Source of the DNA: Bacillota bacterium
GTDB lineage: Bacteria; Bacillota; Clostridia; Lachnospirales; Lachnospiraceae
NCBI GenBank assembly: GCA_023420935.1
Contig: JAEZUR010000170.1
Span: 1-17,505, forward strand
Direction: 5' to 3'
DNA length: 17,505 nucleotides
The notes under the pieces were generated by a model. The model was not told where the DNA came from. It did not search any database and was given only the letters and a program-made list of their open reading frames with translations. Both the position numbers and the translations under genes were made by a program. Shown here one piece after another: positions 7,253 to 14,482 of this stretch (positions are counted from its first letter, which is position 1; each line of letters starts with the position of its first letter).

Positions 7253-8008
7253 TTATATATTACCTTCCAATTTTTCTTTTATCACTGCTAGAACTTCCCT
7301 TACATAATAGCTAAATAGCAAAATATGATCCGTTGGTGCTGATAATCCTTCCACTAATCCAATACTTTGTCTCTCTGCGATTCTAACGGCTCGAAAAATA
7401 TGAAATCCATTACTCACAATCACTATTTTCCTATTGGTACCTTGAATTAACTTTTTACTATAGAATATATTTTCATATGTATTGGTTGACTGACTCTCCA
7501 TAATAATACGATCTTCTTGAATGTCATGTTCCACTAAATATCCTTTCATGGCTTCTGCCTCAGAGATAGCTTCTCCCTGACCCTTGCCTCCCGATACAAT
7601 GACCATTGTATCACAATTATTAGATAGATAATCTATTGCCGTATTTAACCTTGCCTTCAAAGACTTTGTAATTCTTCTTCCACGCACCTGGGCACCAAGT
7701 ACAATTACATAATCTGCATTATCATCTGGCACAACCGTAGCGTGATAGATGATAGCAACTTCAATTGCAAGAAATACAAGAAAACCAAGAAATAATATAA
7801 AAGCAACCGGTACTGCTATTATCCTTGGAAGCGCTATATCCAATCTTACTAATAATTGAAGAAGAACCGCAGCGAGCATGCAACTTATACCCATAAAACT
7901 CCAAAACCAGCCAAACTCTGTTCGGAATCCTACATAAGCCACAATAACAACATAGTATAGTAGAAATAAAATGCCTAATCCAAATAAGATTCCAATCATA
8001 TAATTCAA
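7253..8008 (-). CDS. YdcF-like (DUF218) membrane-anchored protein
   Basis: A 251-residue protein. Residues 1-90 are three or four hydrophobic helices. The rest is a DUF218/YdcF domain that begins Asp-Tyr-Val-Ile-Val-Leu-Gly-Ala-Gln (99-107) and continues with the typical Leu-Lys-Ala-Arg-Leu, Val-Ser-Gly-Gly-Lys-Gly (138-143) and Glu-Ser-x-Ser-Thr-Asn-Thr-Tyr-Glu-Asn (171-180) boxes. Relatives include the envelope proteins ElyC and SanA, connected with envelope integrity; the enzymatic reaction is not settled. It follows the glycosyltransferase gene by 24 nt, which fits an envelope role. Confidence 0.87.
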   Translation of the reverse strand: MNYMIGILFGLGILFLLYYVVIVAYVGFRTEFGWFWSFMGISCMLAAVLLQLLVRLDIALPRIIAVPVAFILFLGFLVFLAIEVAIIYHATVVPDDNADYVIVLGAQVRGRRITKSLKARLNTAIDYLSNNCDTMVIVSGGKGQGEAISEAEAMKGYLVEHDIQEDRIIMESQSTNTYENIFYSKKLIQGTNRKIVIVSNGFHIFRAVRIAERQSIGLVEGLSAPTDHILLFSYYVREVLAVIKEKLEGNI

Positions 8009-8032
8009 TTTTTCCTATCTCTTTCTATGAAA

Positions 8033-9214
8033 CTATTCATACTGAAGTAATGCCTGATGAGTTTCAATTACCTTGGCATATACCTTCTCAACATTTTTTG
8101 CAAACTCCTCGGTAGAATATTTCTCTACCTTTAATAGGGAATTCTGTCCATAAGGTATACCAGCAGGATTATTCAGAACAGCATCTAACCCTTTTATAAA
8201 CTCTTGTCTATCTTCAAATGCATAACCATTATATCCATCATCAAGTATGTCTTCCAGACAGCGATCTTTTTTTGCGACTACTGGCAAACCTGCTGCCATA
8301 GCTTCTATATAAGTAAGTCCTTGTGTTTCACTATTAGATGCACTAACAAATACATCACCTAAATGATAAAACTTTGCAATGAGATCCCATGGTTGTTCTC
8401 CCGTAAAAATAATTCTGTCTCTACAACTAAGTCCCTTTGCATACTCTTCTAACCGTTCTTTATCTGGACCATTACCCACAATCAGCACCTTAACATGTTC
8501 TCTATTGGATAAGTATTCAGGCATTGCAGTAATAATTTCTTGTATATTTTTTTCTCTAGAAATTCTACCAATATACAGAATTACTTTTTCATTGGGTTGT
8601 ATGCCATACTTTTGTTTCAATTCTGATATATAGACTTCTGCACCTTCTTCTCTTCGGAATTTACGAAGATCAATTCCAGTAGGAACAACTGCAATATCTC
8701 TGTGAACGCTATAGGTAGTAAGAAGTTCCTTCACTTTATCTGTTGGTACAATAACTTGTTGCACGGTATTACAACAAACTTTAGTAAAGACTCTTACAAA
8801 TGCTTTCGCTCTTTTATCAATTGTTTTATTGTGAGTTACATAATGCGTATAATCTTCGTAAATAGTATGATAGGTATGTACTAGCGGTACTCGAAGCTCT
8901 CTTGCCATTATCCTCCCAAAGATACCAAGAGAAAATTCGGTATGTGTATGTATTAAATCTAAATTTAACTTTTTCATTATGGATGCCAATTTGGGCTGAT
9001 AAAATAGTCCAACTCGACGTTCTGTAATAAGAACGCAAGGAAGACTTGGAACACGGAACACATTATGCTCATGCTCTGGAGCACCTGGTGTTGTGGTAGT
9101 AAACACATAAACATTATGTCCTATTCTTTCTAACTCTGTCTTCAACGTTAAAACAGATGTTGCTACCCCATTAATCTCAGGATAATATGTTTCCGTAAAT
9201 AATGCGATATTCAC
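8033..9214 (-). CDS. GT4-family glycosyltransferase, diacylglycerol glucosyltransferase-like
   Basis: A 393-residue GT-B glycosyltransferase. The N-terminal acceptor domain has the Thr-Glu-x-Tyr-Tyr-Pro-Glu-Ile-Asn-Gly-Val-Ala start and the His-Thr-His-Thr-Glu and Thr-Tyr-His-Thr boxes (89-118). The C-terminal sugar-nucleotide domain has Gly-Arg-Ile-Ser-Arg-Glu-Lys (216-222) and the retaining E-x7-E pair at Glu296/Glu304. The sequence resembles the diacylglycerol alpha-glucosyltransferase branch of GT4, which makes membrane glycolipids at the inner leaflet; related mannosyltransferases are not excluded. The start codon is GTG with GAGAGGTGG upstream. It is the first gene of the cluster running down to 4309 and has its own promoter, divergent from fabV. 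Confidence 0.87.
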   Translation of the reverse strand: MNIALFTETYYPEINGVATSVLTLKTELERIGHNVYVFTTTTPGAPEHEHNVFRVPSLPCVLITERRVGLFYQPKLASIMKKLNLDLIHTHTEFSLGIFGRIMARELRVPLVHTYHTIYEDYTHYVTHNKTIDKRAKAFVRVFTKVCCNTVQQVIVPTDKVKELLTTYSVHRDIAVVPTGIDLRKFRREEGAEVYISELKQKYGIQPNEKVILYIGRISREKNIQEIITAMPEYLSNREHVKVLIVGNGPDKERLEEYAKGLSCRDRIIFTGEQPWDLIAKFYHLGDVFVSASNSETQGLTYIEAMAAGLPVVAKKDRCLEDILDDGYNGYAFEDRQEFIKGLDAVLNNPAGIPYGQNSLLKVEKYSTEEFAKNVEKVYAKVIETHQALLQYE

Positions 9215-9238
9215 GTTATTCCACCTCTCTCATTTGAA

Positions 9239-9279
9239 AATCCATTTGCAATATGGATTCCACCTGTCCCACAGCAGGT
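9239..9279 (-). other. Two short stem-loops in the glycosyltransferase leader
   Basis: AATCCAT (9239-9245) pairs with ATGGATT (9253-9259), and ACCTG (9262-9266) pairs with CAGGT (9275-9279). Both would lie in the untranslated leader of the glycosyltransferase mRNA. They are too small to name as a riboswitch, and neither is followed by a U-run before the gene. Confidence 0.35.
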
Positions 9280-9301
9280 TTTTGGTTTATTTCCTGTTAT
9301 A

Positions 9302-9330
9302 ATCATAATTTATTTTAGTTAAAAAGTAAA
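9302..9330 (-). promoter_or_regulatory. Promoter of the glycosyltransferase cluster
   Basis: On the minus strand TTTACT is followed after 17 bp by TATGAT, about 90 nt before the GTG start at 9214. It faces away from the fabV promoter, with about 35 bp between the two -35 boxes. Confidence 0.5.
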
Positions 9331-9364
9331 GTTTTGAATCCTTAAGCTTTCTTTAAGATATGTT

Positions 9365-9394
9365 TTGACAATTTGATATTTTCCATGTTAAAAT
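9365..9394 (+). promoter_or_regulatory. fabV promoter
   Basis: TTGACA at 9365-9370 is a perfect -35 box. TAAAAT at 9389-9394 follows after 18 bp. TATACT at 9394-9399 is an alternative -10 with poor spacing. The palindrome at 9397-9413 covers the expected start of transcription. Confidence 0.65.
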
Positions 9395-9396
9395 AT

Positions 9397-9413
9397 ACTT
9401 TGATTTCCAAAGT
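9397..9413 (+). promoter_or_regulatory. FabT-like operator overlapping the fabV start of transcription
   Basis: A 17-bp palindrome with half-sites ACTTTG and CAAAGT around a 5-bp centre (ATTTC). The streptococcal FabT site has the form AnTTTGATTATCAAATT, and this site matches it in the TTTGAT core, the length and most of the other arm. Its position just after the -10 box would block transcription when occupied. Repression by a MarR-type FabT homologue is inferred; no regulator gene is in the window. Confidence 0.6.
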
Positions 9414-9437
9414 AATTTGATAGAAAAGAGGTAACAC

Positions 9438-10598
9438 ATGATTATTGAACCCAAAGTAAGAGGTTTTATCTGTATGACTGCTCATCCAGAAGGCTGCAGA
9501 GAAAATGTTGCAAGACAAATTTCATATATAAAGAAACAAGGCAAAACAGTAGGACCTAAAAAAGTATTAATTATCGGGGCATCCACTGGTTACGGATTGG
9601 CATCTAGAATCGCAGCAACCTATGCTTGCGATGCTTCCACCATTGGAATTATGTATGAAAAACCTGCTACTGATCGAAGAACAGCTACTCCTGGTTGGTA
9701 TAATACTACTGCCTTTGAAGATATTGCTTCTAAAGACGGTTACTATGCTAAATCCATAAATGGTGATGCTTTTTCAAAAGACATAAAAGAACAAACCATT
9801 GCCCTAATAAAAGAAGATCTCGGTAAAGTAGATATGGTAATCTATAGTCTTGCTGCTCCAAGAAGAGCCATGGAAGATGGTACCATCTATAACTCCACCC
9901 TAAAAACAGTAGGATGTGATTTTACTAACAAATCACTTAACCTAAATAATAATACAATTTCAGAAGCTACCATAGGCCCTGCAACAGAGGAAGAAATTTT
10001 ATCAACTCAGAAGGTTATGGGTGGTGAAGACTGGAAAGATTGGATAAAAGCCCTTTCCGATGCAGATGTTTTGGAAGAAAATGCGATTACATTAGCATAT
10101 TCTTATATCGGGCCAGAATTAACCTATCCTGTATATTACAACGGAACCATCGGCCTTGCCAAAAAACATTTATATAATACATCCGTAGAAATGAACAAAG
10201 AATTTGCTTCCAAAGGAATCAAATCCTATGTTTGTGTTAATAAAGCATTAGTAACACAAGCAAGCTCAGCAATTCCAATTGTGCCATTATACTTTGCAAT
10301 TCTTTATAAAGTCATGAAGAAAAAGGGAACACACGAAGGTTGTATTGAACAGATGGGACGTCTATTCTATGAAAAACTAACTCCTTCTACAGCAGTAGTA
10401 GATGAAGAAGACCGTATTCGTTTAGATGACTACGAAATGCAGCCAGATGTACAATCTGCTGTGATGGAATCCTGGGATATAGTGACTACGGATAACGTAA
10501 GTGAATTAGCAGATTTGACGGGGTATTGGGATGATTTCTACCATATGTTTGGGTTTAGATTTGAGAATATTGATTATGCAAAAGATGTAGAAATTTAA
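9438..10598 (+). CDS. fabV: Trans-2-enoyl-ACP/CoA reductase, FabV/TER family
   Basis: A 386-residue NADH-dependent reductase that saturates the 2-enoyl intermediate, the last step of each fatty-acid elongation cycle. The N-terminus carries the family Lys-Val-Arg-Gly-Phe-Ile-Cys start. The Gly-Ala-Ser-Thr-Gly-Tyr-Gly nucleotide loop is at 47-53. The catalytic Tyr-x8-Lys pair is at Tyr233/Lys242 or Tyr234/Lys243. Length is close to the usual 390-400. Related TER enzymes reduce crotonyl-CoA in butyrate-type pathways; the FabT-like operator favours fatty-acid synthesis. AGAGG six bases before the ATG fixes the start. It is the only plus-strand gene here and appears monocistronic. Element B begins 12 nt after its stop codon. 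Confidence 0.95.
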   Translation: MIIEPKVRGFICMTAHPEGCRENVARQISYIKKQGKTVGPKKVLIIGASTGYGLASRIAATYACDASTIGIMYEKPATDRRTATPGWYNTTAFEDIASKDGYYAKSINGDAFSKDIKEQTIALIKEDLGKVDMVIYSLAAPRRAMEDGTIYNSTLKTVGCDFTNKSLNLNNNTISEATIGPATEEEILSTQKVMGGEDWKDWIKALSDADVLEENAITLAYSYIGPELTYPVYYNGTIGLAKKHLYNTSVEMNKEFASKGIKSYVCVNKALVTQASSAIPIVPLYFAILYKVMKKKGTHEGCIEQMGRLFYEKLTPSTAVVDEEDRIRLDDYEMQPDVQSAVMESWDIVTTDNVSELADLTGYWDDFYHMFGFRFENIDYAKDVEI

Positions 10599-10610
10599 AT
10601 AATGATGAAA

Positions 10611-10836
10611 ATGGGAAGGTAGTGCTCATGAGTATGGTTACATGGATATTCATTTGGTCGCCTTACCTTCCTAGGCATAATCGCTTTTGAGCCTCAGTAC
10701 ATGGTAAAAACGCCGCTTAAGCTGGCGTCGTTTTTACCTGAGTCTCAAGTCGATTATATACGCCGTCGTCAGCCGGTCTGACCAAGCTGAATATCCATGC
10801 AACCATACTCATGCCTTTTACGTTATCGATTCCTGT
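10611..10836. repeat. Long-hairpin element B (between fabV and the GrpB-family gene)
   Basis: The long helix pairs 10627-10652 with 10788-10813 (26 positions, one mismatch), plus TTGGTC/GACCAA at 10654-10659 and 10780-10785. An inner stack pairs ATAATCG (10677-10683) with CGATTAT (10751-10757), a 10-position helix with one mismatch (10687-10696 with 10739-10748), and GGTAAAAACG (10703-10712) with CGTTTTTACC (10729-10738). Side stem-loops are possible at the junction (10660-10676 and 10768-10782). The motif TACGTTATCGAT (10819-10830) begins 5 nt outside the right arm and runs into TTCC, which can pair with GGAA at 10614-10617 as a short outer helix extended by G-T pairs. It and the AT-rich tract after it fill the gap 10599-10908, which holds no gene I can see. 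Confidence 0.85.
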
Positions 10837-10908
10837 ATTGTCATAATTGCCTATATTTCTAAAGGATACCAACATTAAATAATAATAATTTATTATAGCT
10901 CGAAGACA

Positions 10909-11499
10909 CTAGATAGCCTTTATTTTGTATCGTTCTACATATTGTAATTTTGCCATTTCGGAATATTTATATATAAAGTCTGCTTTTGCATCTGTATATG
11001 CATCTCGGTTATGTTCATATTTTTCTTTTAGTTTTATTTTTAACTCTTCGTATTCTCTAGCTATGTCTGTATGTTCTATCAAATAATCCCTAAAATATAA
11101 TTCACTCCAATTATCTGCATAACGTACATGAAGATGATATACCTTTTCTTCAAAACCATAGTTCGTATAACCTTTACCGTATGTTTGTTTGAATGTGGGA
11201 CTTTTCTGTTCATTCATCAAGGTCCATTGCATTAATTTTAACTGATCTGTTATTTGGTCTATATTGCTTTTATGAGATATTTCCAATAGAATATCTATGG
11301 TAGGTTTTGAAATAATTTTTGGAACTGCTGTACTTCCTATATGGCTGATTCTTACAATGGTTCCTTCGTCAAAGTTTTCAACAATCTTATTTTTCTCCAT
11401 CTCATACCATCTTGGATATTCTGTATTATATTCCTTAAGGATAATTGGAAACAGTTCCCATAACTCCTCTGATGTCATTTCCGTTAGTTCTTTTCTCAT
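10909..11499 (-). CDS. GrpB family protein (UPF0157)
   Basis: A 196-residue protein of the GrpB family, which belongs to the nucleotidyltransferase fold. The signature Ile-Gly-Ser-Thr-Ala-Val-Pro followed by Lys-Pro-Thr-Ile-Asp-Ile lies in the first half, and Tyr-His-Leu-His-Val-Arg and a Phe-Arg-Asp-Tyr-Leu segment in the second, as in the family. The reading frame stays open a further 44 codons upstream, but those codons run through hairpin element C and encode unrelated residues. The ATG at 11499 has a GGGGGG tract about 8 nt upstream and begins where the family begins. Substrate and role are unknown. It follows the trp operon by about 255 bp. Confidence 0.88.
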   Translation of the reverse strand: MRKELTEMTSEELWELFPIILKEYNTEYPRWYEMEKNKIVENFDEGTIVRISHIGSTAVPKIISKPTIDILLEISHKSNIDQITDQLKLMQWTLMNEQKSPTFKQTYGKGYTNYGFEEKVYHLHVRYADNWSELYFRDYLIEHTDIAREYEELKIKLKEKYEHNRDAYTDAKADFIYKYSEMAKLQYVERYKIKAI

Positions 11500-11527
11500 A
11501 TATGAAATCCCCCCATAACTTTCTACA

Positions 11528-11533
11528 ATTATA
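11528..11533 (-). promoter_or_regulatory. Possible -10 box of the GrpB-family gene
   Basis: TATAAT preceded by TTTG lies about 28 nt before the start codon at 11499. No -35 box is visible at the proper distance, and this stretch also forms part of the outer helix of element C. Transcription may instead come from trp operon read-through. Confidence 0.25.
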
Positions 11534-11729
11534 CAAATCGATAACCTACCCCGAGGTGGTGGCGTGATGTTGTTCCCGTAATTCACTGTTGGAGAAACAA
11601 GAACCGGAATTTGTGGATCGAGGTCGTACACATATTTTCATGTACGACAGCGACCCACTAATTCCGGTTCTTGTTTCTTCTCCAGTGTGTGAGGGAACAA
11701 CGTTACGCCACCACCGCTCATAGTGTATA
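11530..11729. repeat. Long-hairpin element C (between trpA and the GrpB-family gene)
   Basis: A nearly continuous hairpin. 11555-11577 pairs with 11693-11715 (23 positions, two of them G-T). 11593-11611 pairs with 11660-11678 (19 bp, perfect), GTGG at 11613-11616 pairs with CCAC at 11655-11658, and GTCGTACA (11623-11630) pairs with TGTACGAC (11641-11648) around a 10-nt loop. On the minus strand TAGGTTATCGAT (11548-11537) begins 6 nt outside the long helix and is followed after one base by TGTATA, which pairs with TATACA on the other side (11530-11535 with 11724-11729). No T-run follows either arm. It begins 26 nt after the trpA stop and is the only strong structure at the end of the trp operon. 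Confidence 0.85.
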
Positions 11730-11755
11730 TTATTAGACCTCACTCAAAGTATAAA

Positions 11756-12544
11756 TTATAGATTAAGTTCTCTTTTAAATGTTGTACAGTATTCCTTAAT
11801 AGCCGCAACATCATATTGATTCTCTTCCATTAGATTGATGAAATGCGACCCTACAATAGCCCCATCTATGGTATCTTTCACTTGTAAAATATCAGAAGCA
11901 TTTTTTATCCCAAATCCCATCATGACTGGAATATTAGATACTTGTTTTACATCCTTTAAGTATTGTACTACATCTTTATGGAATCCATTCCCTTGGCCGG
12001 TTACTCCCATGGTGGATACGCAGTATACAAATCCTCTTGCTTTTTCTAGCAACGTTGGAATTCTTTGTTTCGAAACGGGTGCTACTAGTTGGATTAGAAT
12101 TGGTGCATCTTCTTTGGATAGAAATGCATTCAATTGTGTTTGTTCTTCAAATGGAAGATCTGGAATTATCAACCCATCTACCCCTACAGTCATACATTTA
12201 TCCACAAATTTCTCAAGTCCATAGTGGAGAACTGTATTATAATACATCATAAAAATAATCGGAATTTGGCAATCCGTTCTTACTTCTTCTACCATATCAA
12301 AAATTTTAACAAGATTAACACCCTGTTGTATGGCTTTGTATGAGGCAGCCTGAATGACTGGTCCATCTGCTACGGGATCTGAAAATGGAACACCTAGTTC
12401 AATGATATCGGTACCAGCGTCTGCTTGTGCTCGAATAATTGCTTTGCTTCCTTCCATATCTGGCAATCCAGCTGTCATATATGTGATAAAGGCTTTTTCA
12501 TTTCTCTCTTTTAATTGCGCTAATTTTGCTTCAATACGATTCAT
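11756..12544 (-). CDS. trpA: Tryptophan synthase alpha subunit
   Basis: A 262-residue TIM-barrel protein that cleaves indole-3-glycerol phosphate to indole and glyceraldehyde-3-phosphate and passes indole to TrpB. The catalytic Glu49 (Ile-Ile-Glu-Leu-Gly-Val-Pro-Phe-Ser-Asp-Pro) and Asp60 (Ala-Asp-Gly-Pro) are at the same positions as in the Salmonella enzyme. The phosphate-binding end, Val-Gly-Ser-His-Phe, is present. GGGAAGAGC precedes the ATG. It starts 19 nt after trpB and is the last trp gene. No U-tract terminator follows, only element C. Confidence 0.96.
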   Translation of the reverse strand: MNRIEAKLAQLKERNEKAFITYMTAGLPDMEGSKAIIRAQADAGTDIIELGVPFSDPVADGPVIQAASYKAIQQGVNLVKIFDMVEEVRTDCQIPIIFMMYYNTVLHYGLEKFVDKCMTVGVDGLIIPDLPFEEQTQLNAFLSKEDAPILIQLVAPVSKQRIPTLLEKARGFVYCVSTMGVTGQGNGFHKDVVQYLKDVKQVSNIPVMMGFGIKNASDILQVKDTIDGAIVGSHFINLMEENQYDVAAIKEYCTTFKRELNL

Positions 12545-12563
12545 GCTCTTCCCTATCCTTCCC

Positions 12564-13754
12564 CTATTTATTCAACTTAACAGATGAGTTATCTTTTAAA
12601 TACTCTGCAATGGTATGACAATCCTTATCTCCACGACCAGATAAACACAGAACCACAATTTGGTCTTTGGACATTTCCTTTGACTTTTTGAATGCATATG
12701 CCAATGCATGTGCACTTTCGATAGCAGGAATAATCCCCTCTAACTTACATAATTGAAGTAAAGCATCCATTGCTTCATCATCTGTAATCGATACATAACT
12801 TACTCGTCCTGTATCACGTAGATATGCGTGCTCCGGTCCTACTCCTGGATAATCCAAACCTGCAGAAATAGAATGTGCTAATTCTACATTTCCATCTTCG
12901 TCTAGTAAAAGATAGGATTTCATTCCATGTAGGGTACCTGGCTGACCTAGAGCCATAGCACTTGCATGTTTCCCAGTTTCAATTCCAAGGCCTGCTGCCT
13001 CTACTCCTATTAATTCTACCTCTTTATCGGATATAAATTCTGCAAACATACCAATGGAATTAGAGCCACCGCCCACACATGCCATTACCACATCTGGTAA
13101 ACGATTTTCTTTTTCTAAAATTTGTTTTCTAGCCTCTTTACTAATGATGCTTTGAAACTCTTTTACCATTTTAGGATATGGATATGGTCCAACTGCAGAA
13201 CCAATGATATAAAACGTATCTTCTGCTTCCTTTGCCCAACTACGTATCGCTTCATTAGTTGCATCTTTCAAGGTGTTACTACCTGAAGTAACACTTACCA
13301 CTTTTGCTCCTAGCATTTCCATACGTAACACATTAAGTGCCTGTCGTTCTATATCTTCTGCGCCCATATAAACAGTACATTCCATATTAAATAGTGCTGC
13401 ACCTGTAGCAGTGGCTACACCATGTTGACCAGCTCCCGTTTCTGCGATCACCTTTTTTTTACCCATGCGTTTGGCTAAAAGAATCTGGCCAATTACATTA
13501 TTAATTTTGTGGGCACCAGTATGATTTAGATCCTCTCTTTTTAGATATATTTTTGGACCATATTTTTCAGTTAATCGTTCTGCTAGATAAAGAGGGGTCT
13601 CACGTCCTACATACTCCTTCATATAATAATGAAACTCTTCCCAGAATTTCTCATCCTTAATTGCCACTTCATAAGCCTGATCCAATTCATCTAATGTGTT
13701 CATTAATGCTTCGGATACAAACTGTCCTCCAAACTCTCCATAATATTTTTCCAT
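12564..13754 (-). CDS. trpB: Tryptophan synthase beta subunit
   Basis: A 396-residue PLP enzyme that joins indole and serine. The PLP lysine is Lys83 in His-Thr-Gly-Ala-His-Lys-Ile-Asn-Asn. Glu-Thr-Gly-Ala-Gly-Gln-His-Gly follows at about 105, and the phosphate-cup Gly-Gly-Gly-Ser-Asn-Ser near 225. The frame is open for 18 more codons upstream, but these overlap trpF. The ATG at 13754, which begins Met-Glu-Lys-Tyr-Tyr-Gly-Glu-Phe-Gly-Gly, has GGAAG upstream and matches the family start. It lies 4 nt after the trpF stop, so translational coupling is likely. Confidence 0.96.
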   Translation of the reverse strand: MEKYYGEFGGQFVSEALMNTLDELDQAYEVAIKDEKFWEEFHYYMKEYVGRETPLYLAERLTEKYGPKIYLKREDLNHTGAHKINNVIGQILLAKRMGKKKVIAETGAGQHGVATATGAALFNMECTVYMGAEDIERQALNVLRMEMLGAKVVSVTSGSNTLKDATNEAIRSWAKEAEDTFYIIGSAVGPYPYPKMVKEFQSIISKEARKQILEKENRLPDVVMACVGGGSNSIGMFAEFISDKEVELIGVEAAGLGIETGKHASAMALGQPGTLHGMKSYLLLDEDGNVELAHSISAGLDYPGVGPEHAYLRDTGRVSYVSITDDEAMDALLQLCKLEGIIPAIESAHALAYAFKKSKEMSKDQIVVLCLSGRGDKDCHTIAEYLKDNSSVKLNK

Positions 13755-13758
13755 ACGA

Positions 13759-14397
13759 TTATTCTTCCTTTCTAGAATCTTTACTCCTGCTTCGAACGGT
13801 TTCAACAAATACTCTTACTTTCTCTGGATCTTTCCCAATTCCTGATTCTTTCTCCACGCCCGAACTAACATCTACAATATCAGGATGCACCATTTCTATT
13901 CCATCCATTACATTATCAGCATGTAATCCACCAGCTAACATAAGTCTCTTCGACTGCCGATCCAATTGACTTGTTAACTTCCAGTCAAACACCTTACCAC
14001 TACCAGGATCCTTTCCATCTAATACAAAACCTGCAACTCTATCTACCGATTCCATTTCTATAATAGATTCGAACTCCTCAATATGAAAGGCTCGAAATAT
14101 TGGTATGGTAATCTGATCGGCTAACTCATTGGAAAATTGTCCGTGAATCTGAATGATATCAAAACCCACTTGCTCTATTTGCTTAATCTGATCTCCATCG
14201 GGACTTACCACCACAGCTACTTTTTGAATTGAAGCATCTAACTGCTCCATAACTAACCTTGCTTGTTCTAAGGATAGATTACGTTTACTCTTCGGGTAGA
14301 ACAGTACAAAACCAGCATAATCTACCCCATAGCAATTAAGGAGCTGTACATCTTCTAAGCAAGTAACCCCACAAATTTTTATCTGTACTGTTTCCAA
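13759..14397 (-). CDS. trpF: Phosphoribosylanthranilate isomerase
   Basis: A 212-residue TIM-barrel enzyme that converts phosphoribosylanthranilate to its carboxyphenylamino-deoxyribulose phosphate isomer. The catalytic Cys9 is in Lys-Ile-Cys-Gly-Val-Thr and the acid Asp127 in Val-Leu-Asp-Gly-Lys. The Ala-Gly-Gly-Leu and Asp-Val-Ser-Ser-Gly-Val-Glu phosphate sites are intact. It starts with TTG; a strong AGGAGGT lies five bases before it and no nearer ATG is in frame. An 85-nt gap separates it from sfsA, the widest inside the operon. That gap holds a weak 6-bp stem (TTATAC/GTATAA) and no terminator. Confidence 0.95.
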   Translation of the reverse strand: METVQIKICGVTCLEDVQLLNCYGVDYAGFVLFYPKSKRNLSLEQARLVMEQLDASIQKVAVVVSPDGDQIKQIEQVGFDIIQIHGQFSNELADQITIPIFRAFHIEEFESIIEMESVDRVAGFVLDGKDPGSGKVFDWKLTSQLDRQSKRLMLAGGLHADNVMDGIEMVHPDIVDVSSGVEKESGIGKDPEKVRVFVETVRSRSKDSRKEE

Positions 14398-14482
14398 TCT
14401 CTACCTCCTATATCTATCTATGGCAATATCAAATTTATACAAATGTATAAGGCACTTAACAGTTACCCTTCTACCTATATGA

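Noticed and set aside
8826..9038. Minus-strand 70-codon frame inside the glycosyltransferase gene
   Set aside because: It is an alternative frame of a gene with clear GT4 motifs and has no recognisable protein features.
11500..11631. 44-codon upstream extension of the GrpB-family frame
   Set aside because: It is translated from hairpin element C, has no family similarity and no ribosome binding site, while the ATG at 11499 fits the family start.
3754..11729. The GTTAWCG flank of the hairpins as an integron attC core site
   Set aside because: attC needs a complementary AAC-containing half on the opposite side of the hairpin and a GTTRRRY core. No such complementary half is seen beside A, B or C, the C in the motif does not fit RRR, and no integrase or cassette structure is present.
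3754..11729. The three long hairpins as ordinary intrinsic terminators
   Set aside because: None has a T-run directly after an arm on either strand, and A lies upstream of the thrS start codon, where a terminator would silence the gene. Some role in transcript ending for B or C cannot be fully excluded.
13755..13808. 18-codon upstream extension of trpB
   Set aside because: It overlaps trpF coding sequence, and the ATG at 13754 has the ribosome binding site and the conserved TrpB N-terminus.
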